A stretch of DNA of 64,000 bases. Source: Oscillospiraceae bacterium. GTDB taxonomy: Bacteria; Bacillota; Clostridia; Oscillospirales; Ruminococcaceae. The stretch spans positions 1,364,001 to 1,428,000 of the forward strand of contig CP107210.1 of NCBI GenBank assembly GCA_025757985.1, given 5' to 3'. How positions within the stretch are numbered: position 1 is the first letter of the stretch; every line of letters starts with the position of its first letter. The position numbers and the translations under genes were made by a program. This document shows, one piece after another, positions 15,467 to 23,552 of this stretch. Under the pieces are notes generated by a model. The model did not search any database, was not told the origin of the DNA, and saw only the letters and a list, made by a program, of their open reading frames with translations.

Positions 15467-16351
15467 TTGTTAGCGCAGCTGAAAAAGCACCTGACCCCGC
15501 GGGAGCTGTGGTCCGATGTCAAATTTTTCTTTCTGCTGAATCTCGGCCTTGTGGCCACGGCAGTGGGCATTGCCGTTTTCAAAACGCCAAACCACTTTGC
15601 GTTCGGCGGCACCTCCGGCCTGTCGATCGTGCTGGCAACGCTGTTCCCACGGTGGAATGTGGGCGCGTTCATGTGGTTCATCAACGCGGCGCTGGTCGCA
15701 CTGGGCTTTGTCTTTCTGGGTGTGCGGTCGATGGGGTGGACGATCTACTCCTCCTTTGCGCTGTCGTTCTATGTCAGCCTGTGTGAGCGCGTCTACCCGC
15801 TGTCCCGCCCGCTGACCGATGATGTCTTTCTGGAGCTTTGCTTTGCGGTCATTTTGTCGGCTGTGGGTGCGGCCATCGTCTTTAACATCGGTGCGTCCAC
15901 CGGCGGCACCGACATTGTGGCGATGATTTTGAACAAGTACACCAGTATGCCAGTCGGCCGCGCGCTGATGGTCAGCGATCTCGGCATTGTGCTGGCGGGT
16001 GCTTATCTCTACGGTCCTGCCACCGGCCTGTACTGCATTTTGGGCATGATCCTGAAAAGCACTGTTGCAGACAGCGCAATCGAGAGCATCAACATGCGCA
16101 AGGTCTGCACGGTTGTGACCTCCAACCCTGAACCTGTGCGGGACTTCATTGTCAATGACCTGCACCGCTCCGCCACGATGGAGCATGCCGAGGGCGCGTA
16201 CACCCACGATAAAAAATGGGTGCTGACCACCGTGCTGACCCGCGGGCAGGCCCAGAAGCTGCGCCTGCATGTCCACGGGCTGGATGACCACGCCTTTATC
16301 ACGATCGTCAACAGCAGTGAGATTGTCGGCAAGGGCTTCCGGTCAATCTGA
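15467..16351 (+). CDS. YitT family membrane protein with C-terminal DUF2179
   Basis: 294 residues. The N-terminal two thirds hold five to six membrane segments with the family motifs (NHFAFGGTSGLSIVLATLFP, GASTGGTDIVAMIL, KSTVADSAIESINMRK). The C-terminal 90 residues are the soluble DUF2179 domain ending in GFRSI. Proposed start is TTG at 15467, preceded by GGGAGGG at 15453; no in-frame ATG gives the full first helix. YitT proteins are widespread in Firmicutes; function is not established. It is 15 bp downstream of prfC. Confidence 0.88.
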   Translation: MLAQLKKHLTPRELWSDVKFFFLLNLGLVATAVGIAVFKTPNHFAFGGTSGLSIVLATLFPRWNVGAFMWFINAALVALGFVFLGVRSMGWTIYSSFALSFYVSLCERVYPLSRPLTDDVFLELCFAVILSAVGAAIVFNIGASTGGTDIVAMILNKYTSMPVGRALMVSDLGIVLAGAYLYGPATGLYCILGMILKSTVADSAIESINMRKVCTVVTSNPEPVRDFIVNDLHRSATMEHAEGAYTHDKKWVLTTVLTRGQAQKLRLHVHGLDDHAFITIVNSSEIVGKGFRSI

Positions 16352-16385
16352 CAAAACAAAGGGCCGCTCCGGCCCCGTATACCTT

Positions 16386-16412
16386 GCACCCGCCTGCGCG
16401 GCGGGTGCTTTT
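16386..16412 (+). terminator. Terminator after the YitT gene
   Basis: GCACCCGCC (16386-16394) pairs with GGCGGGTGC (16400-16408), 5-nt loop, then TTTT. Confidence 0.8.
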
Positions 16413-16426
16413 CTGTTGTTACAGAG

Positions 16427-16455
16427 TTGTAATTCTTTTCAAAATATGGTATACT
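16427..16455 (+). promoter_or_regulatory. Promoter of the radical SAM operon
   Basis: TTGTAA (16427-16432), 17-bp spacer, TATACT (16450-16455) with extended -10 (TGG). A small hairpin AGTATC-GCAAG-GATACT lies downstream at about 16465-16481. Confidence 0.7.
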
Positions 16456-16514
16456 TTCCTATAAGTATCGCAAGGATACTGCTATATTACGATTGACGAG
16501 GGGAACCTCTTTTT

Positions 16515-17912
16515 ATGAGAAATACAAAACATCTGACCTACCGGGAGCATCGATTCCTGCATGGCCATCTGAACCGGGTGCGGCATATCACGCTTGACCC
16601 GGACGGCCCCGGCGTGGTGCGCATCCATCTGGTGCCCTGCCACAGGCCCGACCGTGAGACACCGTTCACAGCAATTCTGAACGGGCAGGACATTCTGCCG
16701 CTGAATGTCAGCTGGGCGATCCTGCTGACCAACCTGATCGAAGCACTGAATCCCTACACCGGCAAGGAGATACGCCCGCAGGACTGGGAGGCCATTCAGG
16801 CGCAGGCGGTGTCTGCCACCCGCAAAATTTACCGCAAGGCTGAGTATGCCCAGATCGAGGGCGATCTGCAGGCGATGCTGGACTGCCTGTGCACCGTTGC
16901 ACGGGGCGGTACGCCGACGCTGACAATCCAGCCCATGCAGCTGGCGGCGTATGCGTCCCGCATGGTCGGGCCCCACCGCATAGATCTGATGGTCAGCTCA
17001 ATGGTCAAGGACGGCGCGTGGCACTGCAACCAGAAATGCCTGCACTGCTATGCGGCCAACCAGCCGCTTTCCGCCGTGCCGGAGCTGGACACCGACCAGT
17101 GGCTGGCGGTCATTGAAAAATGCCGCAGCGCGGGTGTCACTCAGCTGACCTTTACCGGCGGCGAGCCTACGCTGCGCCATGATCTGATCAAGCTGGTGCA
17201 GGCGGCCCAGTGGTTTGTGACCCGGCTGAACACCAACGGCCGGATGCTGACCAGCATGATGTGCAAGGATCTGCGCGCCGCAAACCTTGATGCGGTGCAG
17301 ATCACCTTTTATTCCGCCGAGGCAGAGATCCATAACCAGCTGGTCGGCGTGGACGGCTACAATGACACCCTCAACGGCATCCACAACGCGCTGGCCGCAG
17401 ACCTGAATGTCAGCCTGAACACGCCGCTCTGCAGCCTGAACCGCGACTATCTGTCGGTCGTGAAGCTGGCCCACACGCTGGGCATACGGTATCTGACCTG
17501 CAGCGGGCTTATCCCGGCCGGCAATGCCGATACCGCCGCCAGCCGCGCTGTGCGGCTGACCCCCGCCGAGCTGGAGGAAACGCTGCGCCCCGCGATGGAG
17601 TATGCCGCCGCCAACGGCATCGAGATCAGCTTTACAAGCCCCGGCTGGCTGCCCGAGGATACGCTGCGGGCGCTCGGCTTTACCCAGATCCCCAGCTGCG
17701 GTGCCTGCCTGTCCAATATGGCCATCGCCCCGGACGGTACGGTCCTGCCCTGCCAGAGCTGGCTGACCGGCAAGGGGCTGGGCAACCTGCTGCGCACACC
17801 GTGGCCGCGCATCTGGCACAGTCATGAGTGCCGCGCCATCCGGGAGGAGAGCGCGAAGATGGCACAGCGCTGCCAGCTGGGCGATACCCCGATGCAGGAG
17901 GGCTGCCGATGA
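16515..17912 (+). CDS. Radical SAM protein with SPASM-like C-terminal cysteines
   Basis: 465 residues. Residues 1-150 are an extra N-terminal domain of unknown type. The radical SAM core begins near 155 with the [4Fe-4S] motif Cys171-x3-Cys175-x2-Cys178 (CNQKCLHC), GGEP at 215-218 and a strand-wise barrel pattern. The C-terminal part has further cysteines (395, 398, 413, 439, 453, 464), as in SPASM or twitch domains that bind auxiliary clusters in peptide- and protein-modifying enzymes. The stop overlaps the next ATG (ATGA at 17909), so translation is coupled to the Cys-rich membrane protein, which is the likely substrate. Function is inferred from context only. Confidence 0.85.
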   Translation: MRNTKHLTYREHRFLHGHLNRVRHITLDPDGPGVVRIHLVPCHRPDRETPFTAILNGQDILPLNVSWAILLTNLIEALNPYTGKEIRPQDWEAIQAQAVSATRKIYRKAEYAQIEGDLQAMLDCLCTVARGGTPTLTIQPMQLAAYASRMVGPHRIDLMVSSMVKDGAWHCNQKCLHCYAANQPLSAVPELDTDQWLAVIEKCRSAGVTQLTFTGGEPTLRHDLIKLVQAAQWFVTRLNTNGRMLTSMMCKDLRAANLDAVQITFYSAEAEIHNQLVGVDGYNDTLNGIHNALAADLNVSLNTPLCSLNRDYLSVVKLAHTLGIRYLTCSGLIPAGNADTAASRAVRLTPAELEETLRPAMEYAAANGIEISFTSPGWLPEDTLRALGFTQIPSCGACLSNMAIAPDGTVLPCQSWLTGKGLGNLLRTPWPRIWHSHECRAIREESAKMAQRCQLGDTPMQEGCR

Positions 17913-19084
17913 AGATGCAATTTATGCGCCGTCTGGCGCTTTTATGTGCCGTGCTGGCCTGCGGCGCGCTGCTGGCCCTGCCCGCTGCGGCGGCCCAGAC
18001 CGAGGCCCCCTGCGCCGAGGACGGCGATATGGATTATATCCGCAGCTATGTCGTGACGGTCGATCCGCGGGAGGACGGCTCTGCCGACATCACCTACGAC
18101 ATCGACTGGCAGGTCATTGACGGCGATAAGACCGACTATCTGAGCTGGGTCAAGATCGGGCTGGCCAATTCCAGCGTGAACGAGATGACCCCGCTGACCG
18201 ATACGATCTACGATCTGCAGTATTCCGATGACGGCGGCAGCTATGCCAAGGTCGTGTTCACCCAGCGCTACTACTCCCCCGCTGTAGCGGCGCAGAACGG
18301 CGGCGAGAGCAGCGTCCGTTTTGCGTTCCGCGTACACCAGAGCCATCTGTTTACAAAAAATGATGACGGCACGGCAACCTTCAATTTCACGCCCGGCTGG
18401 TTCGATGATCTGAGCGTTGAGAATATGCAGGTGCGCTGGCGCAATTACGATGGCTTTGTGGCCGATAACACCGGCATTGACGGCGAGTACCTGACCTGGG
18501 ATTTCGGCGCGCTGAAGCATGGCCAGGCCGCCAATGTGCATGTGACGGTCCCTGTGACGAACGCCGCAGCCTTTGCCCCCGATGCCGCCATGACCACCGA
18601 TGACTACGACAGCGGCATGACCACGGATGAGATCATCGGGGTGCTGGCAACCGTAATTATCCTTCTGCTGGCGGCGGCCATTATCATCATTGCGGTGGCG
18701 GCCCGGTCCCCCGACTGGGGCGGCGGCTTCGGCAGTGACATCGACCCCGATGACTGGTTCTGGTACACCAACGGGGTACACACGATCCGCCGGCCCTGTG
18801 CGGCACCCCCGCCCAGCGGCTACCACCGCACCGACCCGCCGGCAAAATACCAGTCCGGCGGCGGCAGGACGCGCGGCGGCGGCACGGGGCGCAGCCACTC
18901 CAACCATGCAAGCTGCGCAAGCAGCTGCGCCTGCGCGTGTGCTTCGAGCTGCGCGTGTGCCTGCGCCTGTGCAGGTGGCGGCCGTGCGGGCTGCAGCGTC
19001 AAGGACTTTTACGCCGTTAAACTCCCCCGCAATTCTGCAGGGGCTGATGCGGGCATCGGCCCGGAAAAAGAGGACGAATCATGA
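17909..19084 (+). CDS. Membrane protein with cytosolic Cys-Ala repeat tail
   Basis: 391 residues from ATG 17909 overlapping the preceding stop. A signal peptide (1-29) is followed by an extracytoplasmic domain (about 30-240, beta-rich, with VVTVDPREDGSADITYDIDW), one membrane segment (about 242-266), and a Gly/Arg/Ser/Pro-rich tail. The tail carries nine cysteines: 336, 340, 342, 344, 348, 350, 352, 354 and 362, in a Cys-Ala alternation bounded by Ser pairs, then GGGRAGCSVKDFY. The predicted topology puts the tail in the cytosol, within reach of the radical SAM enzyme. The extracytoplasmic part resembles DUF2207-like membrane proteins only loosely. I do not recognise a named family. Confidence 0.8.
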   Translation: MKMQFMRRLALLCAVLACGALLALPAAAAQTEAPCAEDGDMDYIRSYVVTVDPREDGSADITYDIDWQVIDGDKTDYLSWVKIGLANSSVNEMTPLTDTIYDLQYSDDGGSYAKVVFTQRYYSPAVAAQNGGESSVRFAFRVHQSHLFTKNDDGTATFNFTPGWFDDLSVENMQVRWRNYDGFVADNTGIDGEYLTWDFGALKHGQAANVHVTVPVTNAAAFAPDAAMTTDDYDSGMTTDEIIGVLATVIILLLAAAIIIIAVAARSPDWGGGFGSDIDPDDWFWYTNGVHTIRRPCAAPPPSGYHRTDPPAKYQSGGGRTRGGGTGRSHSNHASCASSCACACASSCACACACAGGGRAGCSVKDFYAVKLPRNSAGADAGIGPEKEDES

Positions 19085-21135
19085 GTCTGGAAGACAGTTA
19101 CGATGCCTGGGTCCGCGGCCTGATGGGCGGCGGCAAATACGCCGCCACTCCCCGCCAGACTGCCGAGGCCAGTGAGGCCGTGCAGCAGATGCAGGCCCAG
19201 CTGGATGCCCTGACCGCCGCCCAAAAGCGGCAGAATGCCGCAGAGAGCGTGCTGGCCGGTGTGCAGAAGGCGGGTGCCGCCACGGCAGAGAGCGTGCGCA
19301 AAATGAGCAGCGACCTGACAAAATCGCTCAAGCAGGACGGACTGCTCGGCGGCACGGTGGCAGCCCCCGCCCCGGCCCCGGCAGCCCCCGCTAAGGTGGA
19401 TTTTACCGGCGTGGCCGATACGATCAGGGCGCAGGTGCTGGGGCAGGACGCCTTTGTGTCGGCGCTGGTCAAGGCGTTCCGCCGCCCCTTTGTGCTGGGG
19501 ACCGCGCAGGAGGCCGACCGCGCGCGCAGCGTGATGCTGCTCTGCGGCCCCAACGGCACCGGCCGCCACTATGCGCTGGGCTGTGTGGTCGAGGAGCTGG
19601 CTGCCCGGGGCATTTTGCGCAGTGCGCGCATTGAAACGCTCGATTTGGCTCTCTACCCCGGCCCCGCGCAGGAAAAGCTGTTTCTGCAGGATCTGTACGC
19701 GGCGCTGCAGTCGGACGCCGAGGTGCTGGCCTTTGAGCATTATGAGAGCTGCGCCGCCAACTATCTGAATATGCTGTCCACCCTTGCGCTGGACGGCACA
19801 CTGGCGCTGTCCAGCCGGTATGTGCTGCAGCGCGGCATTCTGGTAGATGTGGGCACGGCGTTGGCCCCCGGCGCCATCGGGGAACTGCAGGCAGGTGGCA
19901 AGTATTTTGTTTTCTACTCCAACAAGGGTGAGGCCGCGCTGGCCGACAGCTTCGGCGCGAAGTTTGTGGACGCCGTGGCGGGCGACATCTGCCGCACGGA
20001 GGTGTTCACCCCCGACGCACTGGCCGCCGTGGCTGCCCGGGAGCTGAATTATCTGGCGCAGCGCACCCGCCGGCAGTGCGGGCTGGCGCTCTCAATGGGG
20101 GCGGATGTGCGCGACCTGCTGGCCGCCCAGTACGGCAAGACCAGCGGCATGCAGGCAATGCGCGACTACTGCGAGACCGTCTACCGCGCCATCGCCGAGT
20201 ATGTGCTGGATGCCGACACGCCGCCCGCGGACGGCACCCCAGCCCTGCTGAGTGCCGAGAACGGCCGCCTGTGCATGGCAGTGGACGGCGGCGCGCCCAT
20301 CGACCTGCTGGCGCTGCTGCCCCAGCAGTACCGCGGCGATGTGGACGCAGTCGAGGCGGAGCTGGATGCCATCATCGGTCTGGACGAAATCAAGAGCTAT
20401 GTGCGCGACATTGCCAAAAATGTGCAGGCCCAGCAGCGCCGCAAGGCGCAGGGCCTCAAGGTGGCCGAGGTCAACATGCACATGATCTTTACCGGCAATC
20501 CCGGCACCGGCAAGACCACGATCGCCCGCATTCTGGCAAAATACCTCAAGGCCATCGGTGCGCTGCGCGGCGGCCAGCTGGTCGAGGTCACCCGCGCCGA
20601 CCTTGTGGGCCGCTATGTGGGCCACACGGCACCGCTGACGAATTCGGTCATACAGAGTGCGTTGGGCGGTGTGCTGTTCATTGACGAGGCCTACGCCCTC
20701 TACCGCGGCGGGGAGGACAGCTTCGGGCTGGAGGCCATCGACACGCTGGTCAAGGGCATTGAGGATCACCGCGATGATCTGGTCGTAATTTTGGCGGGCT
20801 ATACGAAGGAGATGCAGCTCTTCCTGAGCGCCAACTCCGGTCTGGCCAGCCGCTTCCCCAACCAGATCGAGTTCCCCGACTATACCGGCGAGGAGCTGTA
20901 TAAGATCATGCTCTCCATCGCCAAGGGCAAGGGCTACACGCTGGACGAGGGCTGCAGACTGCCGCTGGTCACCTATTTTGACCGCAAGCAGGCCGAGGAT
21001 GCCGCCACGAACGGCAACGGCCGTATGGCCCGCAATACGCTGGAAAAGGCCATCCTCAACCAGTCGAAGCGCTTGGTGGCAGACCCGGATGCAAGTCTGG
21101 AGCTGCTGCTGCCCGGGGATTTTGAGTTGGAATAA
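19081..21135 (+). CDS. Two-module AAA+ ATPase (degenerate N-module, SpoVK/CbbX-like C-module)
   Basis: 684 residues; ATG overlaps the upstream stop (ATGA at 19081). Residues 1-105 are a coiled, Ala/Gln-rich part and a Pro-Ala linker. The first AAA-like module (about 110-370) has a degenerate P-loop GPNGTGRH (156-163; no Lys-Ser/Thr) and a degenerate Walker B (VLAFEHYES). The second module is intact and like SpoVK/CbbX: GLDEIKSYVRDIA, Walker A GNPGTGKTT (472-480), TRADLVGRYVGHTA, Walker B VLFIDEAYAL (531-540) and NSGLASRF. CbbX-type ATPases remodel protein complexes, here perhaps the membrane protein or its modifying enzyme. Third gene of the operon. Confidence 0.85.
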   Translation: MSLEDSYDAWVRGLMGGGKYAATPRQTAEASEAVQQMQAQLDALTAAQKRQNAAESVLAGVQKAGAATAESVRKMSSDLTKSLKQDGLLGGTVAAPAPAPAAPAKVDFTGVADTIRAQVLGQDAFVSALVKAFRRPFVLGTAQEADRARSVMLLCGPNGTGRHYALGCVVEELAARGILRSARIETLDLALYPGPAQEKLFLQDLYAALQSDAEVLAFEHYESCAANYLNMLSTLALDGTLALSSRYVLQRGILVDVGTALAPGAIGELQAGGKYFVFYSNKGEAALADSFGAKFVDAVAGDICRTEVFTPDALAAVAARELNYLAQRTRRQCGLALSMGADVRDLLAAQYGKTSGMQAMRDYCETVYRAIAEYVLDADTPPADGTPALLSAENGRLCMAVDGGAPIDLLALLPQQYRGDVDAVEAELDAIIGLDEIKSYVRDIAKNVQAQQRRKAQGLKVAEVNMHMIFTGNPGTGKTTIARILAKYLKAIGALRGGQLVEVTRADLVGRYVGHTAPLTNSVIQSALGGVLFIDEAYALYRGGEDSFGLEAIDTLVKGIEDHRDDLVVILAGYTKEMQLFLSANSGLASRFPNQIEFPDYTGEELYKIMLSIAKGKGYTLDEGCRLPLVTYFDRKQAEDAATNGNGRMARNTLEKAILNQSKRLVADPDASLELLLPGDFELE

Positions 21136-21157
21136 GTGGTGCTGACGGCACATGGGT

Positions 21158-21267
21158 AAAGCCCCTCAGGCCTCGCGGGCTCGGCCAGCTCCCCTGAAAG
21201 GGGAGCCTTTTAAAGCCTCCCCTCACAGGGGAGGTGGTCGAGCGTCAGCGATGACCGGAGGGGCTTT
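21158..21267. repeat. Family-B-type repeat with terminal inverted repeats
   Basis: AAAGCCCCTC (21158-21167) and GAGGGGCTTT (21258-21267) form the ends. Inside are CTCCCCTGAAAGGGGAG and CCTCCCCTCACAGGGGAGG palindromes and GGTGGTCGAGCG. It may help terminate the AAA operon. Confidence 0.7.
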
Positions 21268-21290
21268 GCTGCTTCGCCGCTGCCACCCAC

Positions 21291-21335
21291 AAAAAATGGA
21301 CACCTGACATTTCATCAGGTGTCCACTTTATTTTA
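21291..21335 (-). terminator. Bidirectional terminator between the AAA gene and ptsI
   Basis: TGGACACCTGA (21297-21307) pairs with TCAGGTGTCCA (21315-21325). A6 at 21291-21296 gives a T-run for ptsI on the minus strand; CTTTATTTTAT follows on the plus strand. Confidence 0.85.
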
Positions 21336-21346
21336 TAAAACCAATT

Positions 21347-23026
21347 TTACCGTGCCGTATAATCCGAATCCAGCTCGCTCAAAATGCGGTCGCTGGTCTC
21401 GCGGGTGTCGGTCATGCGGACGGCGTTGCGCAGCGGCAGCACCGAGCGCGGGGTGACGGAAAGCTCGTCCACACCGAATGCCAGGAAGGTCTCGGTCAGG
21501 GCGAGGTCAGCGCCCAGCTCACCGCAGATGCCGACCCAGATGCCGTTCTTGTGCGCGTTCTCGGTCACAAGGCGGATCAGGCGCAGCACGGCCGGATGAT
21601 GCGGGTCGTAGAAGCGGCCCAGGTCATTGTTCTGGCGGTCGCAGGCCAGCGTGTACTGGGTCAGATCGTTGGTGCCGATGCTGAAGAAATCGACCTCCTT
21701 CGCCAGACGGTCGCTGTTGATGGCGGCGGCGGGTGTCTCAATCATGATGCCGATCTGGACCTCCTCGCTGTAGGGGATGCCCTCCTGCTTCAGCTCGCGC
21801 TTGACCTCCTCGCAGAGCTTCTTGGCTTCGCGGACCTCCCAGACGGAGGTGACCATCGGGAACATGATGCCCAGCTTGCCGAAGGCGGAGGCGCGGAAGA
21901 GGGCGCGCAGCTGGGTCTTGAAGATCTCGGGCCGGGTCAGGCAGATGCGCAGTGCGCGCATGCCCATGGCGGGGTTATCCTCCTTCGGCAGATCAAAGTA
22001 GCCGATCTGCTTGTCAGCGCCGATGTCCAGCGTGCGGATGATGACCTCCTTGCCGTCCATGTCGGACAGGACCTGCTTGTAGGCCTCAAACTGCTGATCC
22101 TCGGTCGGATAATCGCTGGTGTTCAGATAGAGGAACTCGGAGCGGAACAGACCGATGCCGCCGCCGTCATTGACCTGCACGGCGTGGACATCCTCGGGCG
22201 AGCCGATGTTGCAGTAGATGCGGATGGTCTTGCCGTCCTTCGTCACATTGGCCTGACCCTTCAGCGTTTCCAGCAGACGCTGGAGGCGCAGCTGCTCATC
22301 GCGCTTTTTCATCAGGCGGTCGCGGGTGTCGTCATCGGGGTCGATGACAAGCGCGCCGGTGCTGCCGTCCGCAATGGCGGCGCGGCCCTCATACTCGGGC
22401 TTGAGCGCATCGCCCATGCCGACGATGGCGGGGATACCCATTGTGCGGGCCAGAATGGCGGTGTGGCTCGAGCCGGAGCCGCCCGCCGTGATAAAGCCCA
22501 GAATCTTGGTCTTGTCAAGCTGGATCGTCTCGGACGGGGCCAGATCGTCAGCGCAGAGCAGCACCGGCACATCGGAAGCAATGCCGCCCTGTACGATGCC
22601 GCAGAGGATGCTCAGGATGCGCTGGCTGACGTCCTTGACATCAGCGGCGCGGGCCTGCATGTAGGCATCGTCCATCGAGGCGAACATCTCGGCAAACTGC
22701 TCGGCCGTGTCGGAAACGGCGGCCTCGGCGTTCATCTTCTGGTTGAGAATGCGGTCCTCGATGGCCTCCTCATAGTCGAGGTCCTCAGCCATCATCTGGT
22801 GCGTTTCAAACAGCATGGCGGCCTCGTCACCGGCATCCCTGCGGGCCTGCTCGGCCAGATCGCCCAGCTGCTCAACGGCGCCGGTCTGGGCACCTTTAAA
22901 GCGATGCCACTCGGCATCGGTATCCTCTACGGTATAGCGCTTGATCTCTGCCGTGGCGCGGCGGTAAAAATAGAGCGGGCCAACGCCGACACCGGCAGAA
23001 ACGCCCTTGCCTTGAATCGTGATCAT
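21347..23026 (-). CDS. ptsI: PTS enzyme I (phosphoenolpyruvate-protein phosphotransferase)
   Basis: 559 residues from ATG 23026 (GGGAGG eight bases upstream; upstream in-frame ATGs lack one). The N-terminal HPr-binding helices and the phospho-His loop GGSGSSHTAILARTMGIPAIVG are followed by the PEP-binding TIM barrel with FRSEFLYLN, GANPAMGMRALR-like DNPAMGMRALR, SIGTNDLTQYTLACDR and the Cys of GICGELGAD. It transfers phosphate from PEP to HPr. The ptsH gene lies immediately upstream on the same strand, separated by a strong hairpin. Confidence 0.96.
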   Translation of the reverse strand: MITIQGKGVSAGVGVGPLYFYRRATAEIKRYTVEDTDAEWHRFKGAQTGAVEQLGDLAEQARRDAGDEAAMLFETHQMMAEDLDYEEAIEDRILNQKMNAEAAVSDTAEQFAEMFASMDDAYMQARAADVKDVSQRILSILCGIVQGGIASDVPVLLCADDLAPSETIQLDKTKILGFITAGGSGSSHTAILARTMGIPAIVGMGDALKPEYEGRAAIADGSTGALVIDPDDDTRDRLMKKRDEQLRLQRLLETLKGQANVTKDGKTIRIYCNIGSPEDVHAVQVNDGGGIGLFRSEFLYLNTSDYPTEDQQFEAYKQVLSDMDGKEVIIRTLDIGADKQIGYFDLPKEDNPAMGMRALRICLTRPEIFKTQLRALFRASAFGKLGIMFPMVTSVWEVREAKKLCEEVKRELKQEGIPYSEEVQIGIMIETPAAAINSDRLAKEVDFFSIGTNDLTQYTLACDRQNNDLGRFYDPHHPAVLRLIRLVTENAHKNGIWVGICGELGADLALTETFLAFGVDELSVTPRSVLPLRNAVRMTDTRETSDRILSELDSDYTAR

Positions 23027-23051
23027 TGGGGGAGCCTCCCTTTTCATCAAA

Positions 23052-23092
23052 TAAAAGGCCGCGGCCGCCGTATTGCTGTGGCGGCCGCGGCC
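23052..23092 (-). terminator. GC-rich hairpin with short T-run between ptsH and ptsI
   Basis: A 13-bp stem (GGCCGCGGCCGCC at 23057-23069 with 23080-23092) with a 10-nt loop, then TTTTAT on the minus strand. It lies downstream of ptsH and upstream of ptsI, so it may reduce ptsI expression relative to ptsH. Confidence 0.7.
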
Positions 23093-23104
23093 GTAAAATC
23101 GGAA

Positions 23105-23365
23105 TTACAGATGCTCGTTGAAGAACTTCTCCATGGCGGGGGCGGCAGTCTCCTCGTCAGCACCCTCGATCTGGACGGTGACGGTGTCGCCGCACTTGAT
23201 GCCCATGCCCATCAGGGCCATCAGGCGGGTGGCGTCAACAGACTTGCCGTTCTTGTCAACGATGGTGACGGTGCTCTGGCAGCTCTTGGCCTCTTTTGCC
23301 AGCATGCCGGCAGGACGCGCATGGATGCCGACGGGTTCTTTGATGGTATAGGTGAATTCTTTCAT
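23105..23365 (-). CDS. ptsH: HPr-like phosphocarrier protein
   Basis: 86 residues from ATG 23365 (GGGAGG upstream). The active-site His15 is present in VGIHARPAG. The usual regulatory Ser46 of Gram-positive HPr (KSIMG) is replaced: residues 44-52 read DATRLMALM, with Thr46 and Arg47. Phosphotransfer to sugars should work, but the HPr kinase/phosphorylase site for CcpA-dependent catabolite repression is altered. Upstream of ptsI and read from the 23428-23456 promoter. Confidence 0.93.
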   Translation of the reverse strand: MKEFTYTIKEPVGIHARPAGMLAKEAKSCQSTVTIVDKNGKSVDATRLMALMGMGIKCGDTVTVQIEGADEETAAPAMEKFFNEHL

Positions 23366-23427
23366 AGCTTTTTCCTCCCATAAATGCACGGCAGATAGAG
23401 TGCAGTGCAATTCAATAAGCTGTTATT

Positions 23428-23456
23428 ATAATAACATACTAATCCGTCTGCGTCAA
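23428..23456 (-). promoter_or_regulatory. Promoter of ptsH
   Basis: On the minus strand TTGACG (23456-23451), 17-bp spacer, TATTAT (23433-23428). Confidence 0.7.
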
Positions 23457-23552
23457 CGGAAAAAGGGCCGAAAACGCGCTGAAATTTTGGCCAAATTGTC
23501 TAGAATTTTCGTGCGGCGGTGTGCGTTTCGTCCATGCGGCGGCATATATGCC

